In this document: piece after piece, positions 7,618 through 16,849 of the stretch
How the letters are laid out: each line of letters opens with the position of its first letter
How positions within the stretch are numbered: the first letter of the stretch is position 1
Origin: Tolypothrix sp. PCC 7910
GTDB lineage: Bacteria; Cyanobacteriota; Cyanobacteriia; Cyanobacteriales; Nostocaceae
Reading direction: 5' to 3'
DNA length: 64,000 nucleotides
NCBI RefSeq assembly: GCF_011769525.1
Contig: NZ_CP050440.1
Coordinates: forward strand, 372,001-436,000
Position numbers and translations under genes: made by a program
Notes under the pieces: model-generated
What the model was told of the DNA's origin: nothing
Databases searched by the model: none
The model's input: the letters and a program-made list of their open reading frames with translations, nothing else

Positions 7618-8661
7618 TTATTCTCCTGCTGGGGGCAATTCTGGTTGTGGCTCTTTACGTGTAAACTCATCGATTAGCGTCACAATCACAGCCGCTGCTG
7701 GAACTGCAAGCAATACGCCAATTAAACCAAATAACTTACCCATGACGAGAAACGTCACAATTACCATCACAGGATGTATATTAACTTGCTGTCCCATAAC
7801 TAAGGGTTGAACAATATGAGCATCTATTTGATTTAGAACTAAAAATAATATGAGAACAAATACTAATTTAATTGGTGAAATACTCAACGCTACTAATGCA
7901 GGTAAAAAAGTACCAACAATAGAACCAAAATAAGGAATAATCTCGAATATACCTGCAATAATGCCAAAGGCAAACGCAGATGGAATACCTAAAATCCACA
8001 GTCCAAGAGCAGCTCCTGCACCGAGAAATATCATGGCAATTCCCGTACCAAAAATCCAACCCCGTAGTCTTGCTTGGCAAGCTTTGAGAACTCTTATAGA
8101 CCTTTGATGATGCCGACGGGGTATTAACTTTAAAATACCATTTACTAAAGATTCAGGATCGTAAGCCATATACAACGCTAAAATCACCGTTGCTACCAAC
8201 TCCAGTGTGAAATTGAAAGCTTGACCCAAAAAAACTGGTACTCCACCTAGTAACTGATTAATAAAATTTCGGAGTTGTATTAGAGATAAAGAAATATTAG
8301 GAATAAAAGTAAATTTTTGCCGCAGTTTCTCAACATCTACCGTCAATGTATTGAGATAAGTTGGCAATGTAATTAGTAAATTTTGCACCTCAGATGTAGC
8401 GTTAGGTATAACAACAGTAGCAAGCAATAGCCCAAAGCCTAGAATCAATCCAATTAACAGCACAACAGCAGCATCTTGTGATTTAACCAGCTTTTTCAAA
8501 AAGCGCAACATTGTTCGCAAAACTAAAGCAATTAATGCCGCAATAGCTATTAGTTCTAATACTGGTAAAAGTTGGTAGAGAATGTAGAGTACCGCTGCAA
8601 GTATGACTGCCAAAGGTGCGCCACGAGTTAGTTGAGAGTAACCATTGTCTGGATCTGCCAT
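7618..8661 (-). CDS. AI-2E family transporter (PerM-like)
   Basis: A 347-residue membrane protein of the AI-2E/PerM family: paired hydrophobic helices at the N-terminus (residues ~15-85), a long amphipathic central region (residues ~90-150), and a C-terminal block of five helices with IFEIIPYFGSIVGTFLPALVAL and HIVQPLVMGQQVNIHPVMVI, both family hallmarks. Family members export signalling molecules or act as Na+/H+ antiporters; the substrate is unknown here. It is convergent with the DoxX gene, with only 12 bp between stops. Confidence 0.92.
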   Translation of the reverse strand: MADPDNGYSQLTRGAPLAVILAAVLYILYQLLPVLELIAIAALIALVLRTMLRFLKKLVKSQDAAVVLLIGLILGFGLLLATVVIPNATSEVQNLLITLPTYLNTLTVDVEKLRQKFTFIPNISLSLIQLRNFINQLLGGVPVFLGQAFNFTLELVATVILALYMAYDPESLVNGILKLIPRRHHQRSIRVLKACQARLRGWIFGTGIAMIFLGAGAALGLWILGIPSAFAFGIIAGIFEIIPYFGSIVGTFLPALVALSISPIKLVFVLILFLVLNQIDAHIVQPLVMGQQVNIHPVMVIVTFLVMGKLFGLIGVLLAVPAAAVIVTLIDEFTRKEPQPELPPAGE

Positions 8662-8911
8662 TTTTGCTCATCGCTGATTGTAATTAATCATACTTGTGAA
8701 AATAGTCTAGATTTTTTAGAGAACGACTCGGTTGCAGCTTATTGCATTTACTTATAAATGTATTTGCATTAATAATCATCCTCCTAAAGTCACTTGTTTG
8801 ACCTTGGATATTTAATTTACTTGAATTTACGAATTGCAATTTTAATTTATGGTGTATATTTGCCCAATATTTTGATTCTTTGCTGAGAAAAATCAATTAT
8901 CGAAAATTAAC

Positions 8912-9073
8912 CGAGGCATTATTCAACTAGGACTACTGCTACTGCTACTGATTGCTACTGCAATTGTACGAGTCGCTTTTTCTTTGTTAGCTTTTGTTCG
9001 ATTAAGAAATTTTGTATATGTAATTGTCACTCTAATTGTACTGTTTGGTCTGGCATACAGCCTGATAGGTTGA
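8912..9073 (+). pseudogene. DUF1634 family remnant (C-terminal half only)
   Basis: An open stretch with no plausible start codon encodes RGIIQLGLLLLLL, IATAIVRVAFSLLAF, VRLRNFVYVIVTLIVL and FGLAYSLIG, ending in TGA at 9071-9073. This matches the last two membrane helices of DUF1634 proteins, whose usual pattern is RGIIQLGLLLLIATPVARVAFS...DxxYVxxTLIVLxxLLYSL. The N-terminal half is not recognisable in the ~250 bp upstream, where the frame is closed by a stop at about 8873-8875. In other cyanobacteria this gene usually follows a TauE/SafE-type exporter, which is absent here, so the locus looks like the scar of a deletion. Confidence 0.7.
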
Positions 9074-9166
9074 AATTTTCCAAAAAACACGTGATACCTG
9101 CTGTCATCCCTCCATTCCCAGGAGGAAATCTCACAAGAGACTTTCCTCAAAAGTCAAAAGACTTAA

Positions 9167-10126
9167 TTATTGGGTAATTAGCAATATGGTATGTCCGTCT
9201 GGATCTTTAACTAAACAACCCTGTTTATAGGGAAATGAGCTATCTGCAAACTGCACAATCCGCGATGATACAAACTGAACCCCGTTACGCCGTAGCTTAT
9301 CCACTAACTGCTCAAGATTATTTACAACAAGCTCAATTTGGATATGTGCAATATCGCAACTTTTCCAATCACTGGGCATTGGGCGACCTTGTTCCGGCAC
9401 AATATAGTCTAAAAGTTCAATTCCCATACCATCTTGAACAGGTCGCAATGCTGTAATTTTGACTTCGGCTCCTGGTAAATTATCCAAGCGAGATTGGGTT
9501 GCACGCCAGTTGAGACTGCGGCTATTAATTTGCATTCCCAGGAGATTGCGATAAAAGTTTAGACTCTGCTCGGTATTGGAAATAGCGATCGCACTATGAT
9601 CAATTCCCAAAAACAAGCGATTCGTGTTTTGATGCCATTTATCTTGTCCTTTATCAGGCGGAAACCAAATTAACTCTAAATCATGACCATCAGGGTCTTT
9701 AAACTTAAAAGCGCGGACACCACCAGATGCTTGATTACCAGGTGGTATTGTCTGGGGAGCAACTGAAATTGGTTCAATGGAAAATGAACGCAAGTGAGTA
9801 TAAGCACGATCCATATCACTCACTACAATTGCCAGATGTTGAAACCACAGATCATTACTTTGTGAATTGCTGGGGATGGGTTTACCCTGAATATTAAGAT
9901 ACTCCATTAACTCGATAAGTTCGTCACCTAATCGTAAAGTGACAATGCGAATTTTTGCCCCAGTCACACCTTCTAATTCGCTATAATACTGTTCTTCAAC
10001 AGTAATGTCAGAAACGAGTTCAAAAGCAAGTGCTTGTGTATAGAAATCCAAAGAGCGATCGCAGCTTTTTACTGTTAAGCCAATAGCTCTAATTCTTTGT
10101 ACTTGTACATCAGTTTGACTAGACAT
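9167..10126 (-). CDS. Two-domain VOC (glyoxalase/dioxygenase fold) protein
   Basis: About 319 residues made of two vicinal-oxygen-chelate modules in tandem. Module 1 (about residues 10-165) runs from RIRAIGLTVKSCDRSLDFY to FKDPDGHDLELIWF. Module 2 (about 180-318) runs from GIDHSAIAISNTEQSLNFY to LVKDPDGHTILLI. Each has the expected betaalphabetabetabeta pattern and a C-terminal Glu or His position for metal binding. VOC enzymes include glyoxalases, extradiol dioxygenases and resistance proteins; the substrate is unknown. I prefer the ATG at 10126 over the TTG at 10156 that would add ten residues. Confidence 0.85.
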   Translation of the reverse strand: MSSQTDVQVQRIRAIGLTVKSCDRSLDFYTQALAFELVSDITVEEQYYSELEGVTGAKIRIVTLRLGDELIELMEYLNIQGKPIPSNSQSNDLWFQHLAIVVSDMDRAYTHLRSFSIEPISVAPQTIPPGNQASGGVRAFKFKDPDGHDLELIWFPPDKGQDKWHQNTNRLFLGIDHSAIAISNTEQSLNFYRNLLGMQINSRSLNWRATQSRLDNLPGAEVKITALRPVQDGMGIELLDYIVPEQGRPMPSDWKSCDIAHIQIELVVNNLEQLVDKLRRNGVQFVSSRIVQFADSSFPYKQGCLVKDPDGHTILLITQ

Positions 10127-10454
10127 ATTCAACAGACTTTGTACTAGCTTCGCCAAAATTTAATATGAGTTTTGTATAAATCAATCAATATAAAAAAATA
10201 TTATAAAGTTTCTCTCTAGCTTAAGAAATACATTCAACTGACTTTATCCTTTAAAGATTTCATCCAATAATGAAATCGTGATGAAATTGTTATAGTTCTT
10301 TCGGTAGAGATAGTTATTATTCCAATGGCTAGAAGCATTAATTCTTGCAAACCTCTAAAGTAATGCCAGAATCATCAAAATAGCTGTCAAAAATTAAACA
10401 CATAAGCAAAATGTGTAATTAGTATAAAAATAGCAAAAATTCTGAACAAGTATT
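10127..10454. other. Divergent intergenic region
   Basis: AT-rich spacer between the VOC gene and the SDR-led five-gene operon, expected to carry both promoters. No further gene or strong hairpin is seen. Confidence 0.4.
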
Positions 10455-11267
10455 ATGAGTTATTCCCCTTACCTACTGAAAGGTCAAAAAGCACTTGTGA
10501 CAGGTGCTAGTTCTGGAATTGGTGAAGCTATAGCTCGTTATTTAGCTGCATCAGGTGCAGCAGTAGCTATTAACTATCATTCTGAACCTGAAGAAGCCGA
10601 AAAACTTGTCGATGATATCAAAGCTACTAATGGAGAAGCATTCGCTATTCAAGCCGATGTCAGCAAAGAAGACCAAGTAAAGGCAATGTTCAGCAAAACG
10701 CTTCAAGAATTTGGCACTATTGATATTTTAGTAAGTAATGCGGGCATTCAAAAAGACTCAGCATTTATAGATATGACCCTCGATCAATGGAATGCAGTGA
10801 TTGGGATTAATCTAACGGGACAATTCTTATGTGCTAGGGAAGCTGCGAAAGAATTCTTGCGTCGAGGTGTGAAGCCTGATATTTCTTGTGCGGCAGGTAA
10901 AATTATTTGTATGAGTTCCGTACATCAGGTAATTCCTTGGTCAGGTCATGTTAATTATGCTACTAGTAAAGGTGGTATTAATATGATGATGCAAAGTATT
11001 GCCCAAGAACTTGCTCCTCACAAAATTCGTGTTAATAGTATTGCTCCTGGTGCTATTAAAACTCCAATTAATAAATCAGCTTGGGATACCCCACAAGCAG
11101 AGGCAAATTTATTAAAACTAATTCCAGCTAAACGTGTGGGAGATGTAGAAGACATCGCTAAAGCAGCAGTTTGGTTGGCTTCTGATGACTCTGATTATGT
11201 CAACGGTACAACACTATTTGTAGATGGTGGAATGACTTTGTATCCAGGTTTTACAGATAATGGTTAA
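10455..11267 (+). CDS. Short-chain dehydrogenase, glucose 1-dehydrogenase-like
   Basis: A 270-residue classical SDR: cofactor motif TGASSGIG at residues ~17-24, NAG (VSNAGIQKD) near 94, catalytic Ser in MSSVHQVIPW, YxxxK as YATSKGG near 173, and the C-terminal YVNGTTLFVDGGMTLYPGF that is characteristic of bacterial glucose 1-dehydrogenases. It would oxidise glucose to glucono-lactone with NAD(P)+ if the assignment holds, feeding the SMP-30 lactonase 3 kb away. It leads an operon with two glycoside hydrolases, a CDF exporter and a cupin; the next gene begins 6 bp after its stop. Confidence 0.88.
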   Translation: MSYSPYLLKGQKALVTGASSGIGEAIARYLAASGAAVAINYHSEPEEAEKLVDDIKATNGEAFAIQADVSKEDQVKAMFSKTLQEFGTIDILVSNAGIQKDSAFIDMTLDQWNAVIGINLTGQFLCAREAAKEFLRRGVKPDISCAAGKIICMSSVHQVIPWSGHVNYATSKGGINMMMQSIAQELAPHKIRVNSIAPGAIKTPINKSAWDTPQAEANLLKLIPAKRVGDVEDIAKAAVWLASDDSDYVNGTTLFVDGGMTLYPGFTDNG

Positions 11268-11273
11268 TTGAGA

Positions 11274-13394
11274 ATGCCTACAAAAGTTACTGTCAATTCG
11301 GGTTTAATAACCATTAACGATGGTTCTTCTTTTTTAGTAACAGCTAGTGATGGTTCCATCGACGAGAATTTACCTCAAGGTTTTTTTGTTTGGGACACAC
11401 GGCTAATTTCTTACTACGAAATTTCTCTCAATCGCTGCCGACTTTCGTTGTTAGCCTCTAGCAATATCAGCCATCATGATGCACTTTACCAATTTACCAA
11501 CCCGCAACTTCCTATTATCAATGGCACTTTACCTCCTGGTAGTTTACTTGTAACTGTTCGGCGGGACATTGTGGAAGGAATGCATGAAGATATTGATATA
11601 ACTAACTATCACAATGAAACTGTTAAGTTTCAATTAATGCTAGCTGTGCGTTCTGATTTTGCAGATATTTTTGATGTCAAATCACAGCAAATATTGACGC
11701 GGGGTGAAACAGAAACCAAATGGGAAAATAGTGTACTCACCACTGAATATCGTAACGGCTCTTTCTTCCGAAGTATTGTGATTGAGCCAGTTTGTGGTAG
11801 TTCTGAGCCACGCTATGCCAATGGTCGTTTAATGTTTGATGTGGTCATTGCTCCTGGGAAAACATGGCACACTTGTGTTAATTTTACGGCTTTAGCAGAT
11901 GGAAAGGTTTTCAAACCTCAAAATAGCTGCGCTGTGCCTCACAATACGAAAGCAGGAAAGGTTAGGGATCAATTTCTGATGAATGCGACAAAGTTGCGTT
12001 CGTCTAATGCTGAAATTGCCGAATACTATCAACAAGCGATCGCAGATATGGGAGCGTTGCGGATTGAGGTGGATGATCATGGACATCAATTTTGGATGCC
12101 TGCTGCTGGTATTCCCTGGTTTGTTGCCGTTTTTGGACGTGACTCAATAATTTCTAGCTTGCAAGCGATCGCAGTTTATCATGAATTTGCCCGTGGCACG
12201 TTACTGAAACTGGCTCAACTCCAGGCAACTGAGTTGGATGATTGGCACGATGCCCAACCGGGCAAAATGCTGCATGAAAAGCGCCGCGATGAGTTAACTA
12301 CATTAAACTTACTTCCATATCATCCCTACTACGGAACAGTAGATACTACCATTCTGTGGATTGTTACTTTAGCCGAAGCCTATAACTGGAACGCTGATGT
12401 TAGTATGCTTGATGAGTGTCGAACGCCACTGGAAAAGGCACTAAGTTGGATTGACAAATACGGCGATTTTGACGGAGATGGCTTTGTTGAGTATTTAACT
12501 CATTCATCAAAAGGATTACGCAATCAAGGTTGGAAAGATTCGGGTGACGCAATAGTTTACCCTGATGGGCAGTTAGTTGAGCCGCCAATAGCTTTGTGTG
12601 AAGTGCAAGGCTACGTTTATGATGCGTGGCTGAGGGCAGCTTTAATTTATGAAGTGTGGGGCGAAAAAGAGCAAGCCAAAAAACTACGCCAAAAAGCCGA
12701 GGAATTATATCAACGATTTAACGGTCACTTTTGGATGGAAGAGGAAGGCTTTTACTGTCTGGGCTTAGACGATAAAAAGCAGCAAATTCAATCAATTGCC
12801 TCAAATCCTGGTCATCTGCTTTGGTCTGGTATTGTCCCACAGGAACGAGCAAAAAAACTTGTTAACCGACTTTTTCAACCAGATATGTGGTGTGGTTGGG
12901 GTGTACGGACTCTTTCATCTCAAAATCCGGCATATAACCCGATTAGTTATCAACGGGGTAGTGTTTGGCCTCATGATAACTCCATAATTGCGGCTGGATT
13001 AAAGCGATATGGCTATCACGAAGAAGCTAATCGGATCGCTGAGGGGATTTTTGCTGCTGCAAGTTATTTTCAAGCTGGGCGAATGCCAGAATTATTTGCG
13101 GGAATTGAACGCCAAGATAATAACTTTCCCGTACCTTATCCAGATGCCAATATTCCCCAAGCTTGGGCTGCTGGTTCAATTTTCTTACTCATTCGTAATA
13201 TTTTAGGACTCAAAGCTGATGCTTCCAAAAAACAGTTAAAATTACAGCCGAATCTACCAGATTTCTTACCGGATTTAGAACTCACAAATTTGTCTGTGGG
13301 AGACGCTACGGTGGGATTGCGATTTTGGCGCGATGGCGAACAAACCCAATGGAAAGTTATCCATATTGATGGTGAATTAGAAATTTCTACGTAA
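11274..13394 (+). CDS. Glycogen debranching-type (amylo-alpha-1,6-glucosidase) hydrolase
   Basis: A protein of about 706 residues. The N-terminal ~200 residues match the glycogen-debranching N-terminal domain (SDGSIDENLPQGFFVWDTR, then NPQLP...LLVTVRRDIVEGMHEDI). The remainder is an (alpha/alpha)6 barrel with WFVAVFGRDSIISSLQ, GTVDTTILWI, GLRNQGWKDSGDA and YQRGSVWPHDNSIIAAGLKRYG, in which acidic residues line the active site of amylo-alpha-1,6-glucosidase/MGH1-like enzymes. It probably removes branch glucosyl units from alpha-glucans. I use the ATG at 11274 rather than the TTG at 11268. It shares an operon with the GH15 glucoamylase, which fits joint debranching and hydrolysis. Confidence 0.88.
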   Translation: MPTKVTVNSGLITINDGSSFLVTASDGSIDENLPQGFFVWDTRLISYYEISLNRCRLSLLASSNISHHDALYQFTNPQLPIINGTLPPGSLLVTVRRDIVEGMHEDIDITNYHNETVKFQLMLAVRSDFADIFDVKSQQILTRGETETKWENSVLTTEYRNGSFFRSIVIEPVCGSSEPRYANGRLMFDVVIAPGKTWHTCVNFTALADGKVFKPQNSCAVPHNTKAGKVRDQFLMNATKLRSSNAEIAEYYQQAIADMGALRIEVDDHGHQFWMPAAGIPWFVAVFGRDSIISSLQAIAVYHEFARGTLLKLAQLQATELDDWHDAQPGKMLHEKRRDELTTLNLLPYHPYYGTVDTTILWIVTLAEAYNWNADVSMLDECRTPLEKALSWIDKYGDFDGDGFVEYLTHSSKGLRNQGWKDSGDAIVYPDGQLVEPPIALCEVQGYVYDAWLRAALIYEVWGEKEQAKKLRQKAEELYQRFNGHFWMEEEGFYCLGLDDKKQQIQSIASNPGHLLWSGIVPQERAKKLVNRLFQPDMWCGWGVRTLSSQNPAYNPISYQRGSVWPHDNSIIAAGLKRYGYHEEANRIAEGIFAAASYFQAGRMPELFAGIERQDNNFPVPYPDANIPQAWAAGSIFLLIRNILGLKADASKKQLKLQPNLPDFLPDLELTNLSVGDATVGLRFWRDGEQTQWKVIHIDGELEIST

Positions 13395-13409
13395 TTATTA
13401 TTTACAATC

Positions 13410-14348
13410 ATGGCAACTGATTCATCTAATAAAACTATATATGCGGCAATGGGGGCTAACTTAGCGATCGCTATTACTAAATTTATCGCCGCCTCTATTA
13501 CTGGCAGTTCCGCTATGATATCTGAAGGTATTCATTCAGTTGTGGATACTGGCGATCAACTAGTACTTTTACTGGGAATTAGCAGAAGCCAAAAACCAGC
13601 AAATGATCGCCATCCCTTTGGTTACGGTCTAGAACTTTATTTCTGGACTTTTATCGTTGCCATCCTCATCTTCGCCATTGGTGGCGGGATGTCAATTTAT
13701 GAGGGAATTACTCATTTAATTAACCCTAGCCCTTTAGAAGACCCAATGTGGAATTATATTGTGTTAGGTATAGCAATACTATTGGAGGGTTATTCTTGGA
13801 CTGTAGCTTTAAAAGAGTTTTTGCCAACAAAGGGTAAACAAAATTTTTGGCAAGCTATCAAAAATAGTAAAGATCCCACAGTAATTACAATATTATTTGA
13901 GGATACTGCGGCAATTTTAGGTTTATTTGTTGCTTTAATAGGAATATTTTTAGGACATTTATTTAATAATGTTTATTTTGACGGTATCGCCTCAATTATT
14001 ATTGGCATTATCTTAGCTATAGTAGCAGTGGTACTAGCGAGAGAAAGTAAAGGATTATTAGTTGGTGAAAGTGCCGATCCTCAAACCATCGCTAACATCC
14101 GTTCTTTGTCAAAAACAGAACCAGGAGTGAAAGAAGTTATCCGGGTTCTGACAATGCAACTTGCTCCACAGGAAGTATTGCTGAACTTGGAAATTCAATT
14201 TTCCAGAAATCTTACGGGTGAAGAAATAGCCTTAACAGTAGAAAGTTTAGAAGTAAAAATTAGTCAAAAACATCCAGAGATTAAACAAATTTTTATTGAA
14301 GCTAAATCCTTAACTGCTGCTCGAAGATCTTCTCAAACTTCTCAATAA
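13410..14348 (+). CDS. Cation diffusion facilitator (CDF) efflux protein
   Basis: A 312-residue CDF transporter with six hydrophobic helices. The family metal-site motifs are visible: SEGIHSVVDTGDQLVLL in helix 2 (His/Asp ligands), DRHPFGYG in the following loop and an FEDTAAILGLFVAL helix 5. A cytoplasmic C-terminal domain of about 90 residues follows (residues ~210-300). It exports Zn, Fe, Co or Mn by proton antiport; selectivity cannot be read. It sits between the two glycoside hydrolases with 15- and 48-bp gaps, an unexpected place for a metal exporter that suggests operon-level coupling to metal or redox stress. Confidence 0.9.
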   Translation: MATDSSNKTIYAAMGANLAIAITKFIAASITGSSAMISEGIHSVVDTGDQLVLLLGISRSQKPANDRHPFGYGLELYFWTFIVAILIFAIGGGMSIYEGITHLINPSPLEDPMWNYIVLGIAILLEGYSWTVALKEFLPTKGKQNFWQAIKNSKDPTVITILFEDTAAILGLFVALIGIFLGHLFNNVYFDGIASIIIGIILAIVAVVLARESKGLLVGESADPQTIANIRSLSKTEPGVKEVIRVLTMQLAPQEVLLNLEIQFSRNLTGEEIALTVESLEVKISQKHPEIKQIFIEAKSLTAARRSSQTSQ

Positions 14349-14396
14349 ATTTTAATCAAATAAATATCGATTACAGCCTGAACTCCACAACAAATT

Positions 14397-16793
14397 ATGG
14401 TAAAAATTCTTTGTCAAGGACAAGCATTTGGCTCACCGGGTATCGAACCTCGATGGACTCATGCCAATAAAGATGGAGTCGGCACAGCTTACTCTACTTC
14501 TAGTAACATTTGGTTTACTATCTGGAATGGTGTTGTTACTGAAATCTATCATCCCACAGTAGATAGTCCCCAAGTTCGGGATTTGCAGTATCTAATTTCT
14601 GATGGAAAAAGCTTTTTTCACGAAGAGAAACGCCATCTTGAATCAAAAGTTGAACCGATGTGGACTCATGGTTTAGGATACCGCATTACTAATTCCGATC
14701 CACAAGGGCGTTATGCTGTCATCAAAGAAGTGATTGCTGACCCGCATTTACCCTGTATTTTACAACGCACAAAATTAACAGGAGATAGCGATTTTATTTC
14801 CCAACTCCAGCTATATGCTTTGTGTGCGCCGCATCTGGAAGTTGGAGGTAGAGGTAATAATGGTTACGCGGTACAAGTTGCTGGACATCGGATTCTCACA
14901 GCCGAGAAAGGAGGAACATGGTTAGCGCTGGGTACAACAATTCCCTTTACTCGTCTTTCTTGTGGCTATGTTGGTGAAAGTGATGGTTGGACAGATTTAG
15001 CTGATAATTTTCAGATGGATTGGGAGTTTGACAGTGCTGTAGATGGCAACCTTGCTTTAACTGGAGAAGTAAATTTAGATAGGACTAAAGAGTTTACTTT
15101 AGGACTGGCATTTGGGACAAATCTGCACAATGCAATTTCTACACTGTTTCAGTCGCTGAATATTCCTTTTGAAAAGCAGAAGCAGCAATATAACGAACAG
15201 TGGAAGCGATCGCGCGACAGCATCAAAGCATTAGAAAATAGTTCTTATGATGAGGGTAAGTTATATCACAACAGCATTAGTCTATTGTTGGCACACGAAG
15301 ACAAAACCTATCCTGGCGCATTAATTGCATCTCTGGCTATCCCTTGGGGTGAAGCCAAAGACGACCAAGACCAAGGAGGATATCACCTTGTCTGGACGCG
15401 GGATATGGTTAGCAGTGTAGCAGGTTTAGTGGCTGCTGGGGAAACAGATACAGCAGTGCGATCGCTAATTTATCTTGCCACTAGTCAGCAGGAAGATGGC
15501 GGTTTTCCTCAAAATTTCTGGGTTGATGGGAAACCTTATTGGACAGGTATCCAGCTTGATGAGGTGGCATTTCCTATTCTGTTAGCATGGCTATTGCACC
15601 AGCAAAAAACTTGTTTAAACTTCGATATTTATCCGATGATTTTACGGGCGGCGGGTTATTTAATTCGTCACGGCCCAGCTACTCAACAAGAACGCTGGGA
15701 AGAAAACAGCGGCTATTCACCATCAACATTAGCATCTAATATTGCCGCCTTAATTTGTGCTGCTCAATTTGTTCGTGAAAGGGGCGATGAAGCAACAGCA
15801 CAGTTCATTGAAGAATACGCCGATTTTTTAGAATCTCATATCGAAGCTTGGACAGTAACTACTGAAGGCACTTTAGTTGCTGGCATCAAGCGCCATTATA
15901 TTCGGATTACTCCTACAGATATAAATAATCCTCACCCCAACGAAAATCCTAACCAAGGAACTCTTTTTATTAGCAATCAAGCACCTGGTAAACCGTCAGC
16001 ATTTCCCGCGAAAGAAATTGTTGATGGCGGGTTTTTACAATTAGTACGCTATGGAATTCGCAAACCTGATGACCCAATTATTGTTGATTCTGTCAAAGTA
16101 ATTGATGCGGTTTTAAAAGTTGATACACCTGCTGGGCCTTGTTGGCATCGTTACAACCACGACGGTTACGGCCAGCAAGAAGACGGCAATCCTTATACTA
16201 GTTATGGTAAGGGACGCGCTTGGCCTCTCTTAACAGGAGAACGGGGACATTATGAATTAGCTGTTGGCGGCGATGTCAAAACATATATTAAAGCGATGGA
16301 AGGATTTGCATCAGATACTTGTTTACTACCCGAACAGGTTTGGGATGAAGCAGATATACCTGAAAACCATCTGTATCTAGGAAAACCAACAGGTTCGGCA
16401 ATGCCTTTGATGTGGGCGCACTCGGAGTATATCAAACTGCTACGGTCAAATCATGATGGTCAAGTATTTGATTTAGTTCCAGAAGTGGCGAATCGATATT
16501 TAGGTGAAAGAAAGCAGTGTAAATCATTGGAAATTTGGAAGTTTAACCGTCAAATAGACAAAGTTAAAAAAGGTTATACATTGCGAATTCACGCTTTAGC
16601 ATCTTTTCATTTACGTTGGTCTGATGATAACTGGCAAACCGTCAAAGATACATTTGCTAATTATACAAAAGTAGGAGTTAATTTTGTAGATATTTATATT
16701 TCTGATAATCAGGAACAGCCAATCAACTTTACCTTTTTCTGGATTGAAAGCAGCAAATGGGAAGGACATAATTATACAGTTAGAATTTCGTAA
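14397..16793 (+). CDS. Glucoamylase / glucodextranase-like GH15 hydrolase
   Basis: A 798-residue GH15 enzyme. Residues ~10-260 form the beta-sandwich N-domain typical of bacterial glucoamylase/glucodextranase (FTIWNGVVTEIYHPTVDSPQ and DLQYLISDG). The (alpha/alpha)6 catalytic domain carries GGYHLVWTRDMVSSVAGL near 330, the general acid in RWEENSGYSPSTLASNIAAL near 435 and the general base in LLTGERGHYELAVG near 615. A small C-terminal beta-sandwich follows (residues ~690-798). It releases glucose from non-reducing ends of alpha-glucans. No signal peptide is evident, so it would act on cytoplasmic glycogen-type polymers. It is the fourth gene of the SDR-led operon. Confidence 0.93.
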   Translation: MVKILCQGQAFGSPGIEPRWTHANKDGVGTAYSTSSNIWFTIWNGVVTEIYHPTVDSPQVRDLQYLISDGKSFFHEEKRHLESKVEPMWTHGLGYRITNSDPQGRYAVIKEVIADPHLPCILQRTKLTGDSDFISQLQLYALCAPHLEVGGRGNNGYAVQVAGHRILTAEKGGTWLALGTTIPFTRLSCGYVGESDGWTDLADNFQMDWEFDSAVDGNLALTGEVNLDRTKEFTLGLAFGTNLHNAISTLFQSLNIPFEKQKQQYNEQWKRSRDSIKALENSSYDEGKLYHNSISLLLAHEDKTYPGALIASLAIPWGEAKDDQDQGGYHLVWTRDMVSSVAGLVAAGETDTAVRSLIYLATSQQEDGGFPQNFWVDGKPYWTGIQLDEVAFPILLAWLLHQQKTCLNFDIYPMILRAAGYLIRHGPATQQERWEENSGYSPSTLASNIAALICAAQFVRERGDEATAQFIEEYADFLESHIEAWTVTTEGTLVAGIKRHYIRITPTDINNPHPNENPNQGTLFISNQAPGKPSAFPAKEIVDGGFLQLVRYGIRKPDDPIIVDSVKVIDAVLKVDTPAGPCWHRYNHDGYGQQEDGNPYTSYGKGRAWPLLTGERGHYELAVGGDVKTYIKAMEGFASDTCLLPEQVWDEADIPENHLYLGKPTGSAMPLMWAHSEYIKLLRSNHDGQVFDLVPEVANRYLGERKQCKSLEIWKFNRQIDKVKKGYTLRIHALASFHLRWSDDNWQTVKDTFANYTKVGVNFVDIYISDNQEQPINFTFFWIESSKWEGHNYTVRIS

Positions 16794-16849
16794 TTACCCA
16801 ATTTTTAATTCGCCTTTCAATACATTTCGGATCAAAAAGAGCCATTATT

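Noticed and set aside
8684-8896. A 70-codon minus-strand frame between AI-2E and VOC genes
   Set aside because: Lys/Asn-rich, no ribosome site, and it overlaps the upstream part of the DUF1634 remnant region.
8923-9150. A 75-codon minus-strand frame
   Set aside because: It is the opposite strand of the DUF1634 remnant, which has clear family resemblance in the plus-strand frame.
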